Origin: Cavenderia fasciculata
Taxonomy: Eukaryota > Evosea > Eumycetozoa > Acytosteliales > Cavenderiaceae
Direction: 5' to 3'
DNA length: 64,000 bases
Assembly (NCBI RefSeq): GCF_000203815.1
Contig: NW_004457723.1
Location: 62,001-126,000, forward strand
The notes beneath the pieces are model-generated. The model saw nothing but the letters and a program-made list of their open reading frames with translations, was not told where the DNA came from and did not search any database. Shown here piece after piece: positions 10,366 to 21,097 of this stretch; positions within the stretch are counted from its first letter, which is position 1, and the number at the start of each line of letters is the position of its first letter. A program made the position numbers and the translations under genes.

Positions 10366-12195
10366 CTAAGTAAGTTAACTACTACTACTACTACTGGTTG
10401 TTGGTTTGCTATTACTATTATTACTACTACTACTATACTATTAATACTACTATAACAACAAAAATAAATATAACAGAAAATGAAATGATATTGATATTAC
10501 GTCAAACAAGCTTAAAATTAAAAAAATCTATACAAAAAGAATAGAATAGAATGGAGATTAATAGAAACAGTGTACAGGTGATTATGAGAGTGAGTGAGAG
10601 TGAGTGATGAGTTGTATATGATACGAATGAGTGTAAAATATCAAAAAAAAGAGGATAAGAGGATAACTAAAAAAAAACAACAACAACAACAACAATTTTT
10701 TTTTTTTTAATGTTGTTTGTTTGTTTGTTTGGTTGGCTTGTTATTATTATATATATATATATATAGAAAAGAAGATAATATACACTATATATATATATAG
10801 ATAGACTAAAGCACTACTGAATGATGATAGATAGTCAAATCAAATCGATTTATTATTAATATTATATTGGTTGCAAGAAGAGGATATGAATGATGATGGA
10901 GGGTGATGAATGAAATTTACTACAAAGGAAGGAAGAGGCTGGACTGACTACTTAATATGTCATCGATAGTGATTGTGATTGATGATGATAGTGCTGTAGT
11001 GCTGTTCTGCTGCTCTCTCTCTCTCTATAAAAAAAAAAAAAAACAAATACTTTGATAATAAAAAAAATAAATAAAAAGAAATAATTTTGTCTGTATGGGT
11101 GTGGGAGGAGAGACTCTTCAACCGCTCAAGCAAAAATCCCTTTTTTTTGATTTTTTTTTTCTCATTCACAGAACTCTGTGTCACCCACTGATCAGATGAA
11201 CGAAACCTTTCAAAGTAGATAATTAATAAATGAATGAATAGATTCAAGATAAAGATACAATCAACCAATCAATCAATCAATCTTATATCTTATATCTTAT
11301 ATCTATATGTTTGTATTACCAAGCCCACTACTCTAACTAATTTAGAGAACAAATATGTCATACATATGCTATGAATGATACATAGATGTGCATGGGGAGT
11401 GTCCCGACATTACATATTGTCAGTCGGGAGTATATATATATATATATATATACATTTACATATATTATAATATATTTCTAAACAACTCGAAATATTAGAA
11501 CTTCAAAGATTCGAATTAAGAAGAAAGCTAACTAAAGAGTATATTCGTGGGAACCTATGGGCTACTCAAATAACATACATGCATAGAATGTATTATAGGA
11601 AGTGGAAAGTGAGGTGTGTCCACAATCAAGTTGAATTTTCTTATAATTCCAACGGTTGGCGGTAAAAAAGACCAAAAACCTACTGTTTTTCGACTGGTTT
11701 TTGGCTTATGGTGTTGATTATGTGTGTGTCCCCGCTTCTATTGCTTGGTCGAGTGGAGGTGACAACGTTTGTGTGTTGTGAGGGTCGCTTTTGGACAAAA
11801 TAATATTGTATTTTATATTTATTTATAAATTCAAAGATCTTATTTTGTTACGACGTCGTTGTATACTCAGCGTTATTATTGTTGATCCTCCCATTCATTC
11901 ATTCATTCATTCATTCATTCATTCATTCATTCATTCATTATTTATTACAACAGGACAGACAGACAGACAGAACTCAGATTTACTTTAAATCAAAGTTGGC
12001 GCGCAAAGGGAATTAAGTTTAAAGATTCAAAGAACACAACCACTCTTCAACTCACTCTTTGACAACTTAATATATACATACATATACATATATATTTAAC
12101 TCTTTACATACGCACATCATAGAGTTAAGAAGAAATAGTAATACTACTTAAATCAAAACATACATATATATACATATAAAATAGAATAATAGAAC
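10366..12195. other. gene-free 1.8-kb divergent spacer with inverted repeats
   Basis: Lies between the GSK3 start (leftward) and the DnaJ gene start (rightward), so it holds both promoters. Contents: TA runs at 10750-10765 and 11434-11452, an ATTC tetranucleotide array at 11892-11939, and two hairpin-capable inverted repeats (TCCCGAC at 11402-11408 with 11423-11429; CCAAAAACC at 11672-11680 with 11696-11704). The 11.3-11.8 kb part is less simple in sequence than the rest but carries no convincing ORF. Confidence 0.5.
11892..11939. repeat. (ATTC)n tetranucleotide array
   Basis: About twelve perfect CATT/ATTC units about 250 bp before the DnaJ gene start. Confidence 0.9.
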
Positions 12196-13805
12196 ATGAA
12201 CTTTAATACAACTAGGTATTACACTCTTATGGGTGTTGATGTCAATGCAACTCAAGATGAAATCAAAAGGGCATATCGTTCATTAGCATTACAATATCAT
12301 CCAGGTAACTAACTAACAAAACTAACAAAACTAATCAAACGACAAAACTAAATGAACTACTTCAAATCAAAGTACTGACTCTCTCTCTCTCTCTTTTACT
12401 TCACTTTCTTCTTCTTCCTTTCTTCTACTTACCCTCATTTCTACTAATCTATATCAGATAGAAATCGTGATCCAGAAGCACCTGAAATGGTATGTTATAA
12501 CAATAATAATTTATATATTAAATTTAATATACTTATTTGTTGTATTTTAGTTTAAACAAATTCATGAAGCATATGAAGTACTGTCAGATGAAAAGAAAAG
12601 AAAGTTATACGATCAATATGGTGAAGAGGGATTAAAACTATTTGATAATGGTGTGTTGGGAGAAGAGGCAGAGATGTTGGCTCTGTTATTCTCTGGATCA
12701 CTCAAGATATTTGCATGTTTATTTTTCTTGTTGGTGTGCGTTGCCATCCTATTCCCCATCTTTTTGGTGGTCAAGATCAACCATCGCGTCGATTGGTCTT
12801 GGGCCAAGGTGTTCTCACCGTTTTGGATTATATGGGGGTTGGTCGTCCTCGCCATGATCATTGTCGCCGCAGTGTCCCGTCGTATGCGATCGACGGTACT
12901 CATGAGCAAGTCGGTGGCCATACTGGTGTTTGGCGCTTTGATTGTGGCTAATCTCGACCACGCCATTCACATAGATTGGACAGTTGTCTTTATACCCGTC
13001 TATTTCCTGTTGGCAGTCAATATATGCTCGATCATCCCCAACACTATCTACTCGCGTTATCTCAAACGTTTGCAGGGTGAAAAGGAGTACTTTAACGCTG
13101 CCACAGATTATGGGTTGGGCTATGCCGGTTGGCTCTACCGTCGATACATATTCGAGGCCATGGAGGTATGGTTTATCGTCTTTCTCGTCATTCGTCTCGA
13201 CCGTATCGTCACTTGGAGTTGGTGGATCAATGCTATTCCCATCCTCGTGTCAATGCTCATTCGTTTAATCACTATCGTCGCCGACAGCAAATACCTCGCC
13301 AAACATACCCAAGGTAGCGAGTCAGAGGAAGAGTCGTCGTTCAACACATTCTTGATCTGTTGTTACATTATCCTCATTATCCCAATCGTTATTTTCCTCG
13401 GTCTACTAGTATCTTATTTGAATGGTAAAGGTTTTGCTATTGCTTCTGTTTTCATTCCAATATTTATTATTGCTGGGTATGTATATATATTAAAAAATAT
13501 ATATTTTAATTAAATATTAATATAGTTTATTTTTCCATTTACTAATCCTTTTTCTATTTATTTATTTAATTTAATTTAGTATTCTATTTTGTGCATGTTG
13601 TTTATTAGTACCATGTTTGATTTGTTGTAGTCCATTTGGAAAGGATATGGAGGATGGTATGTTTAGCGGAATGCAACAAGATATGTTCACCGTTGTCAAC
13701 AATCGTATGCAACGTCCTCAAAAATTCCTTGAAGCTGCTGGTAGCAATGTTTCAGTTTCTAATAATAATAATAATACTATGGAACCAACGCTATCGAATG
13801 TTTAA
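12196..13805 (+). CDS. DnaJ domain fused to TMEM185-like multi-pass membrane protein
   Basis: Four exons (12196-12304, 12458-12489, 12551-13476, 13580-13805) sum to 431 codons including stop. Residues 1-75 are a J domain: [19 protein letters not shown], then the HPD motif whose Asp codon is split by intron 1, and [19 protein letters not shown]. The rest has about seven to nine hydrophobic segments, with [11 protein letters not shown] and a late [11 protein letters not shown] that match the pattern of the TMEM185/FAM11 family (repeated RLD..I.W.W followed by a membrane span). The tail is Asn-rich. Together this suggests a membrane-anchored Hsp70 co-chaperone, cytosolic J domain facing out. The long exon is far richer in G/C than exons 1, 2 and 4. 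J domain certain; TMEM185 call likely. Confidence 0.85.
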
Positions 13806-13835
13806 GTTTACTAAATAGCGTTGTATAATAATATA

Positions 13836-13935
13836 CAACCAAACAAATTATTTATTTATTAATAAATTCTAATATTACACTTCAAACATGTTGTCAAGCC
13901 ATTATGTTATGCCTGCAATTGGCGGGTTTTAGTGG
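13836..13935. repeat. copy A of a ~100-bp direct repeat (kinase 3' end relic)
   Basis: The first 60 bases match 16871-16930 with about three differences. Further on the match weakens but continues through a GGTTTTAGTGG phrase. The matching copy is the 3' UTR plus last codons of the FNIP kinase: on the minus strand this copy still reads LFPLKP where the kinase reads FIPLKP. It lies just past the stop codon of the PSI-type gene. Confidence 0.85.
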
Positions 13936-13987
13936 GAACAATCGGTTAAAGAGTATTGTATTAATATAAAGAATCAAGTAGTAGTTT

Positions 13988-16470
13988 TTAGATGAAATCC
14001 TTTTCTTGGTCATGCCACACTTCAGATGGGAGATGACAATTTTTTGGTGGACATGGTGTTGGTGGTGGAGTTGGTGGAAGGTCATCCTCATCTTTGACAC
14101 ATTGAGCTGAGCCACAGGGCATTTTGACACAGGTGTATCCCTTTTTGCATCCTTCTGCCCTTCCATTAGCATGGATACGGCATTGGGGGAGACATAGTTG
14201 GAAATTGGATAGGCCAGAGGTAACACTGACGTCGGTTAGGGTTGATCCAGATGTAAATGGGCAATCTTCCCAATCGGTATCTGGGTTTGGAATGGTGAGA
14301 CATCCAAGGATTGGGTGGCAGACTGAAATGTTACACGGGTTATCTGGTTGTTGACATACGACATCATGTGGTTCACATACCATGGTGATAGGGTCTAACA
14401 AATAGTATTCACACCCAGTGTCTAAATGACCACACCCAGTTGGAGGTGATGGGGTGGGGGGAGATGATCGTCCAACATTGACCATACAGGTTCCACCAAC
14501 ACAAACGGTACCTCGGGGGCAATGGATTGGGTAGTGGATACATTGTCCATTACTACAAACACTTGTAACACAAGGATCTGTTATATTACAATCTTTTGGA
14601 CTGTAGACGCAGCCACTAGAAACAGAACAGGTTCCAACTACACATTTGTCGGTGTTGTTGTTACATGTGACCATAGTGTGTAAGCAAGTACCATTGGAAC
14701 AGAGATCGTTGGTGCATGGATTGAGGTCGTTACAGTCCATGGGTGTCTCTACACATTGTCCAGTGGTTTCATCACAGGCAGATGTATTGCAACTACTCGA
14801 AGGCACACAGTTGATGGGTATGTGGGTAATCTCTCCAGTTCCTAAATTACAAGAGTCGATTGTGCAGCGAAGGCCATCGTCAATGGGTGTCAAGGTGACT
14901 TCACAACCTGTTCCATTTGAGAAACATTCGAAATCCTGGCATAGGTTGACTGGGCAAACGCAGGGGCAGACTGCCTTTTGGACGTTGACACATAATCCAT
15001 TGACGCAAGTATCAGTGGTACAAATGTTTCCATCGTCACATAACCTTTTGACATTCATGCATCCAACAATAGGATCACAAGAGTCGACAGTGCAATCATC
15101 AGTGTCACTACAGTTTCTTTGGATTGGCTCCCCACATGTGCCAGTCTCGACATTACAGAGACTGGATGTACAAGGAGTGCTTGGACATACGATCGGTGAG
15201 TAAATACATCCAGCCGAAGGGTCACAGGTCACATTGAAGCATGGTGGGGCTGGGTCACATACCATCGGAACAGGAGTACATTGATTGTTTAAACATGAGC
15301 TACGACTACATTTGTCATTGGGATCGGTACATGAAATATCTTGGTGTGTACAGAATTCACCAAAGTTGGTAGAGTTGACTCCTGGTGTTCCCACAGCTGG
15401 GCATCTGTCTATGGTACATGGTTTCATGTCGTCACAGTGAATAGAAGGTGTACAACATTGGGTTCCATCACCTTGACAAATTCCACAATAATCATAAAAC
15501 TGGCATTCCAAAGCGAAATTAGACTGAATTCTAATACTACTTCCCGAAGTATGTCTTTCACAATAAAAGAAATCAAATTTTAATGGAACCTAAATAAGAG
15601 ATATTACAAGTAGATACATTTTGTATATAAATATAAAGATGATCATCTTTTTTTTAAAAAAAAGATACTTACACCTGGGGTATAACCAACAAGGGAGATG
15701 ATTCCAGATTGTGGTGGATGCACTCCTCCAAGATCCAATGCTAGACTATTGTTTAAATATACCCATACATCATCATCTCCAGTGATTTGGAATACTTCAC
15801 TACCCTATAAATATATATAAATATAAATATATAATTAACAAGATGTTTAGGATTACCAATACTTACAAAGGGTGGGTTATACTGATACATACGGTAAATT
15901 GGAGGGTTGATACGAAATGGAGACAGAAATGGAAGTTTTGACCTTGATATATTGGGTATCCTAGAGCATCCCATCCCATACCGTTGATTGGGAAGAATGC
16001 AGCGTTGATATAGGTGTACATTCCAGTTACTGGGTCTTGGACAAATACAAAATCAAAGGGGATAGGGATGTTGATACCTGGTGTAGACGTAAACCACTGT
16101 GAAAAGGTGGTTGCATTATGAATACCACCATCTAAATCATTGGCGGCAAAGTCAGGAACACCATTGGCATTGAGTGTTCGCGAAGCAAGTCCTCGTTGAA
16201 CAGGTGATATAGGATTATATTCAAAATCTGGATTTAATGATGGATGGTGATCATAAATGATTACTCTAAACGTTCTAGCTATAATATTAAAAATAAAAAT
16301 AAAAAAAGTAGAAGGAATGAATTATCATCATATTTGGTCAAATGCCCTTTCCATTTTATTGACCATTGAATGATCAAAGTATGCATACTTTGTTGAGCAG
16401 AAACCAATGATATATGTTGTTGAACCAGTATACTTATAAGTAGAGAAACATACAAATTGAAAAATTTCAT
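13988..16470 (-). CDS. PSI-family secreted glycoprotein (fibro-slime/PA14 plus CTDC repeats)
   Basis: Starts with a signal peptide (MKFFNLYVSLLISILVQQ, cleavage near SAQQ). A fibro-slime/PA14-like domain follows over three exons: FRVIIYDHHPSLNPDFE, then FPINGMGWDA, then FQITGDDDVWVYLNN, LALDLGGVH and FDFFYCERH. From about 15500 down, some ten Cys-rich CTDC-type repeats (C..DPC....C....GC pattern) run to the stop at 13988. This layout is that of dictyostelid prespore-inducing (PSI) and related extracellular matrix or sorting proteins, secreted and acting outside the cell. The splice phase at 15862 fits YQYNPPF|GSEVF, but the preceding NFHFCL is in another frame, so a one-base shift near 15925-15935 is likely. 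Many N-glycosylation sites (NCS, NCT, NGT) are present. Confidence 0.88.
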
Positions 16471-16933
16471 ATTATCTTCTTTTTCAATTCTTTTTCTTCT
16501 TCTTCTTGAGGAGAATAAAACTATAGAATTGTTTTAAAAGGATTTTAGTAAATGAAAACAATAGATTTATTTTTATTGATGACTGATTGTGGTCTCTACT
16601 CTTATGCTTATTCTCATTCCTCCAACACCCAACATTTCATTTATGTTGAAGGGTTAAAAGTAGAAATTTTAATGCACAAGCAATCAGTGCACTACTGACA
16701 ATTTAAAGGGGGGGGACAATGAATTCATTCCTAATCAATTTTTAGCATATTGGGGAAGAGGGTTAAGAATATGATAGTTTTTGTTGTCATGATGTGGGTG
16801 TATGATATAACAATGGAAATTATGTGTGGTTTTACAATTCTATTATTGTGTTGTAATTATAAAAAATAAACAACCAAACAAATTATTTATATATTAATAA
16901 ATTCTAATATTACATTTCAAACATGTTGTTTAT
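16471..16933. other. spacer between PSI gene start and kinase 3' end
   Basis: Holds the PSI-type gene's promoter (CTT-rich run at 16490-16510, AT-rich stretches) and the 3' flank of the FNIP kinase. A seven-G run lies near 16710. No gene seen. Confidence 0.5.
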
Positions 16934-16962
16934 TTATTCCTGCATTGTTGGTTTTAGTGGAA
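16871..16962. repeat. copy B of the ~100-bp direct repeat (authentic kinase 3' end)
   Basis: This copy contains the genuine stop region and last codons (LKPTMQE) of the FNIP kinase on the minus strand plus its AT-rich 3' flank. It is in the same orientation as copy A at 13836-13935, so the two bracket the whole PSI-type gene. Confidence 0.85.
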
Positions 16963-19900
16963 TGAATCTTATATTCAAATATTGATCATCTTGATATACT
17001 TGATGAAGGTTGTCTTCATCCAATTCAAATAGTTTAGCCATATTTGGAAGTGGGTATTCAATGGCCGCTTTAAAGTCTAGCTGTTTGTTCAATGCTTCGA
17101 ATTTGAGTTTATCGATTTGACAATATAAATGTGGATGAATTGATGCTTGAACATTTGATATCACTCCAACATCGGTTAAATCTATTGATATTTCGATATC
17201 ATTATTCTTCCATGATACCATTTTGTTTTTTCTTTTGATAATTAATGTTAAAATTACGTGTTAATTATTAATTCATGATAATTTATCAGGCAACATCTAA
17301 CATACATATTGGTTTTACCACTTCCATAACAATTTTCACCAATCGTTAAGATTGAATTGTATTTAATATTTTCATTTATAAATGAATCTGCAATATTGGG
17401 TATTCCAGATAAGTGATATGTGTTGACACTTTTTTGTTCTTCTAGATATTTTCTTTCGAGATCCCTAATTATTTCCGAACTAACACAGCTACTATCTATT
17501 GTTAGGTCGAGTATGCAGGTGTTTGGAATTTTTGATAGCACTGGCCAGTTGAATGATTTGCCAAGAACTAGTTTGTTTAGCGATCGAGGCAAATATTCGA
17601 TTTTACAATTAAATGATGATCCAAATATTAATGTTTTAACTCCAAAGGGAATATCATCCTCTTTGATTGGTTGATTAAACTTTCCAAATAACTTTAATTT
17701 TAAAAGTATTGGTGGAAGTAACCCATTGAGAGGACTGTTGAATTCACCATCCAATATTAATGTTGTTGTGCTTGATAGAATTTGTTGTTGATTGATTAAA
17801 AATGATGTGATTCTTTGTGTGTGTTGGTTGACTATTTCTCCTGTTAAATCATCCAATGAAAGTCGATTTTGAGGTGTTGCGATTAATAGTTTCTTGACAA
17901 AATCAATTAAATGTTCAGTGTATCTATCAGTTGATATTTTAATATGATCTGCATCAAAGTTGTTTTTTTTGTGGTTCAAGATAAATTGTTTTCTATTTTC
18001 AATATCGACTGGATGACTATGAATTGGTTAGTTATTTGGTTCAATCTCCTTTAGCAAATAGTCATAAGTTATTAAACATTACCATGAAAGTAAATGAAAT
18101 AGAGTTGATCCAACTGAATATATATCATTTGAAGAATAATATTTCTTATGTTTTGATTCCTTTAAAAAATATATTAATTAGATAATTGGGTGGGGTGGGT
18201 TATTTAAAGGATGTTACATACAGGTGAGTAATATCCATTTGTTCCACGAGAAGCAAGTGTTGTAGCTATTGCCATCATAATATTTGTATCTTGTGATTTT
18301 GTTTGATCATCCATGCGTTCTGGGTGAGTGTCGCAGGTTTTACCAATATCCGGAGATAGAATTGGTTGATCAATGAAATATTGACAACAACCAAAATCGC
18401 CAAGAACTATTTCACCGTCTGATCCAATAAATAGATTGAGTGGTTTGATATCAAGATGTGCAAGATTGTGTTGAGATAGTTTTTCAAGTATGAGGAATAA
18501 TCGTCGAATATATCGCCATATTTCTGATTCGAGAATATACTTATATTTTGGGTACAGAGTTGCTTTTTGGGATTCATTCCTAAAAGATTTGTTAGTGTTT
18601 GATTAATGATCTAGAGATTTGAATATCATACCATTTATAGATTGATTGAAATAATTGTTCTAAATCACCACCTTCACAATAATGTGTCAAAAGATATATC
18701 TTTTTTGATTCGGTATCATCTTGGTGATCTTTATATTGAACAAACATTTCGTCACCGATGAATAGTTTCATTGTTGTGATTTCAAATTGTATTTTGTCAT
18801 AGATCGATTGATTGAGAGAGTAATCTATTTCTTTATAAACTAGCTATTTAAATAATAAAGAAGTCATTAGAGTTTTTCGATTGTGCACAAGGCATCCTAG
18901 ACTGAGCTGCAAATTTAGCAATGTTCTTACCAGTTCGTTGTATGATTCAGACATCACCAAAAATACTTTGTTGGCTGAATATGGAAAGGAGTGTAGTTTA
19001 AAATATTTGTTGGAGTTGACTGTTACAAAAGAAGATTGATCGATTGGGTATGTCATTAAATATTTGGTAGAATAATTGATAGAGTTGGGATTTGTGTTGA
19101 GTGATGTACTCTTTTGTTGTTTGGAATCATCATCGATGTTGGTGCCATTGTGTGGATCATCACCTTCAACAATTGGTGGAGGCCTGAATAAATGGGGATG
19201 GCAGTCTATAGATTCAAATGGTGTTGGAGCGTCGATGCTTTGATGTGCGAAAATGAGGGTCTTATTGTGATTAAACGGAAGTTTGATCACTCCGATTGAT
19301 GGGTACTTGACAAATCCTTTGCTGATCCCTATTGATTGATCGAATGAGCATATATATCTGATTGCTGAATCTGCTAAGTTCCGACCAAACACCAATGATT
19401 GTAATGATGTTGGTAATACTCCAACTGATATTGCTTGATTATATTCATTACCAAACCCCAATGATTGTAATGATGATGGTAATACTCCAACTGATAGTGG
19501 TTGATCATAGTAATAACCAAACACCAATGATTGTAATGATGATGGTAATACACCAACTGATAGAGGTTGATTATATTCATCACCAAACACCAATGATTGT
19601 AATGATGGAGGTAATACTCCAACTGATATTGCTTGATTATATTCATTACCAAACACCAATGATTGTAATGATGATGGTAATACTCCAACTGATAGTGGTT
19701 GATCATAGTAATAACCAAACTCCAATGATTGTAATGATGATGGTAATACTCCAACTGATAGAGGTTGATTATAGTCTCTACCAAACACCAATGATTGTAA
19801 TGATGATGGTAATACTCCAACTGATAGTCGTTGATTATAGTACCAACCAAACACCAATGATTGTAATGATGATGGTAATACTCCAACTGATAGTGGTTGA

Positions 19901-20865
19901 TTAAATATATTACCAAACACCAATGATTGTAATGATGTTGGTAATACTCCAACTGATAGAGGTTGATTATATCTACCACCAAACCTCAATGATTGTAATG
20001 ATGATGGTAATACTCCAACTGATAGTCGTTGATTATAGTACCAACCAAACACCAATGATTGTAATGATGATGGTAATACTCCAACTGATAGTGGTTGATC
20101 ATAGTAATAACCAAACACCAATGATTGTAATGATGATGGTAATACTCCAACTGATAGTGGTTGATTATAGTAATAACCAAACACCAATGATTGTAATGAT
20201 GATGGTAATACTCCAACTGATAGTGGTTGATTATAGTACCAACCAAACTCCAATGATTGTAATGATGATGGTAATACTCCAACTGATAGTGGTTGATTAA
20301 ATATATTACCAAACTCCAATGATTGTAATGATGATGGTAATACTCCAACTGATAGTGGTTGATCATAGTAATAACCAAACACCAATGATTGTAATGATGA
20401 TGGTAATACTCCAACTGATAGTGGTTGATTATAGTACCAACCAAACTCCAATGATTGTAATGATGATGGTAATACTCCAACTGATAGTGGTTGATCATAG
20501 TAATAACCAAACACCAATGATTGTAATGATGTTGGTAATACTCCAACTGATAGAGGTTGATCATAGTCCCAACCAAACTCCAATGATTGTAATGATGATG
20601 GTAATACTCCAACTGATAGTGCTTGATTATAGTCTCTACCAAACACCAACGATTGTAATGATGTTGGTAATACTCCAACTGGTATTGGTTGATTATATTC
20701 TTTACCAAACACCAATGATTGTAATGATGATGGTAATACACCAACTGATAGAGGTTGATTATATCTACCACCAAACCTCAATGATTGTAATGATGATGGT
20801 AATACTCCAACTGATATTGGTTGATTATCAACCCAAACTAATGAATCGATTGTCGCTGTAGTCAT
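16934..20865 (-). CDS. FNIP repeat-containing protein kinase (fnk-like)
   Basis: An N-terminal exon carries 22 FNIP repeats of 22 residues each (pattern YNQPLSVGVLPSSLQSLVFG), a linker, then a protein kinase domain over about five short exons, then more degenerate FNIP-like units. Kinase landmarks: LVYKEID (ATP-binding Lys), GDLEQL, catalytic loop HLDIKPLNLFI, LGDFGCC, RGTNGYYSPE, and SVGSTLFHLL. The Gly loop is poorly conserved, as expected for the fnk kinases of dictyostelids. The introns can all be joined in frame (for example KW|NESQ, SP|ESKHK, LS|CHPVD), so this copy appears intact. FNIP repeats are leucine-rich-like and probably bind partners; substrates are unknown. A decayed relative lies at 29053-32780 in opposite orientation. 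Confidence 0.88.
19378..20829 (-). repeat. 22-unit, 66-bp FNIP-coding tandem array
   Basis: Twenty-two units of 66 bp (22 codons) without indels. Most differences are confined to the first three codons of each unit (YYY, WYY, NIF, RDY, NEY, GRY) and a few Ser/Thr or Val/Glu swaps. Near-identity of units and repeated short runs of unit types point to recent unequal exchange. Because 66 is divisible by three and the unit lacks stops in several frames, long unreal ORFs appear on both strands here. Confidence 0.95.
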
Positions 20866-21097
20866 GAACGATATTTATAAGTAGTGATACCAAAGGTGTC
20901 CGTTTTAATTAATACTGATGCACTCTCGACTAGTTTGTTGCAAAGTGAGTAATATGATTAAAATATACTTCACGAAAAGTGTTCTGGACTCCCCACACTA
21001 ATTATTGTATGAGACGGCTTTCCATGCAGAGCTGTTTTGCAAGCATATCGTCTTCAAAAAAACTTTTTTATTATTTCGCACAAGACAATTAGAATAA
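20866..21097. other. short spacer, FNIP kinase promoter side
   Basis: 230 bp between the kinase start and the stop of the coiled-coil gene, both on the minus strand. It must carry the kinase promoter and the coiled-coil gene's 3' flank. No further feature recognised. Confidence 0.4.

Noticed and set aside
19378-20829. CRISPR-like regular repeats
   Set aside because: Units are 66 bp with no distinct spacers, code for a known protein repeat, and the organism is eukaryotic.
19362-20861. Several long plus-strand and alternative minus-strand ORFs over the FNIP array
   Set aside because: They are frame shadows of a stop-free 66-bp coding repeat; only the FNIP frame has a known domain, a proper ATG context and continues into the kinase exons.
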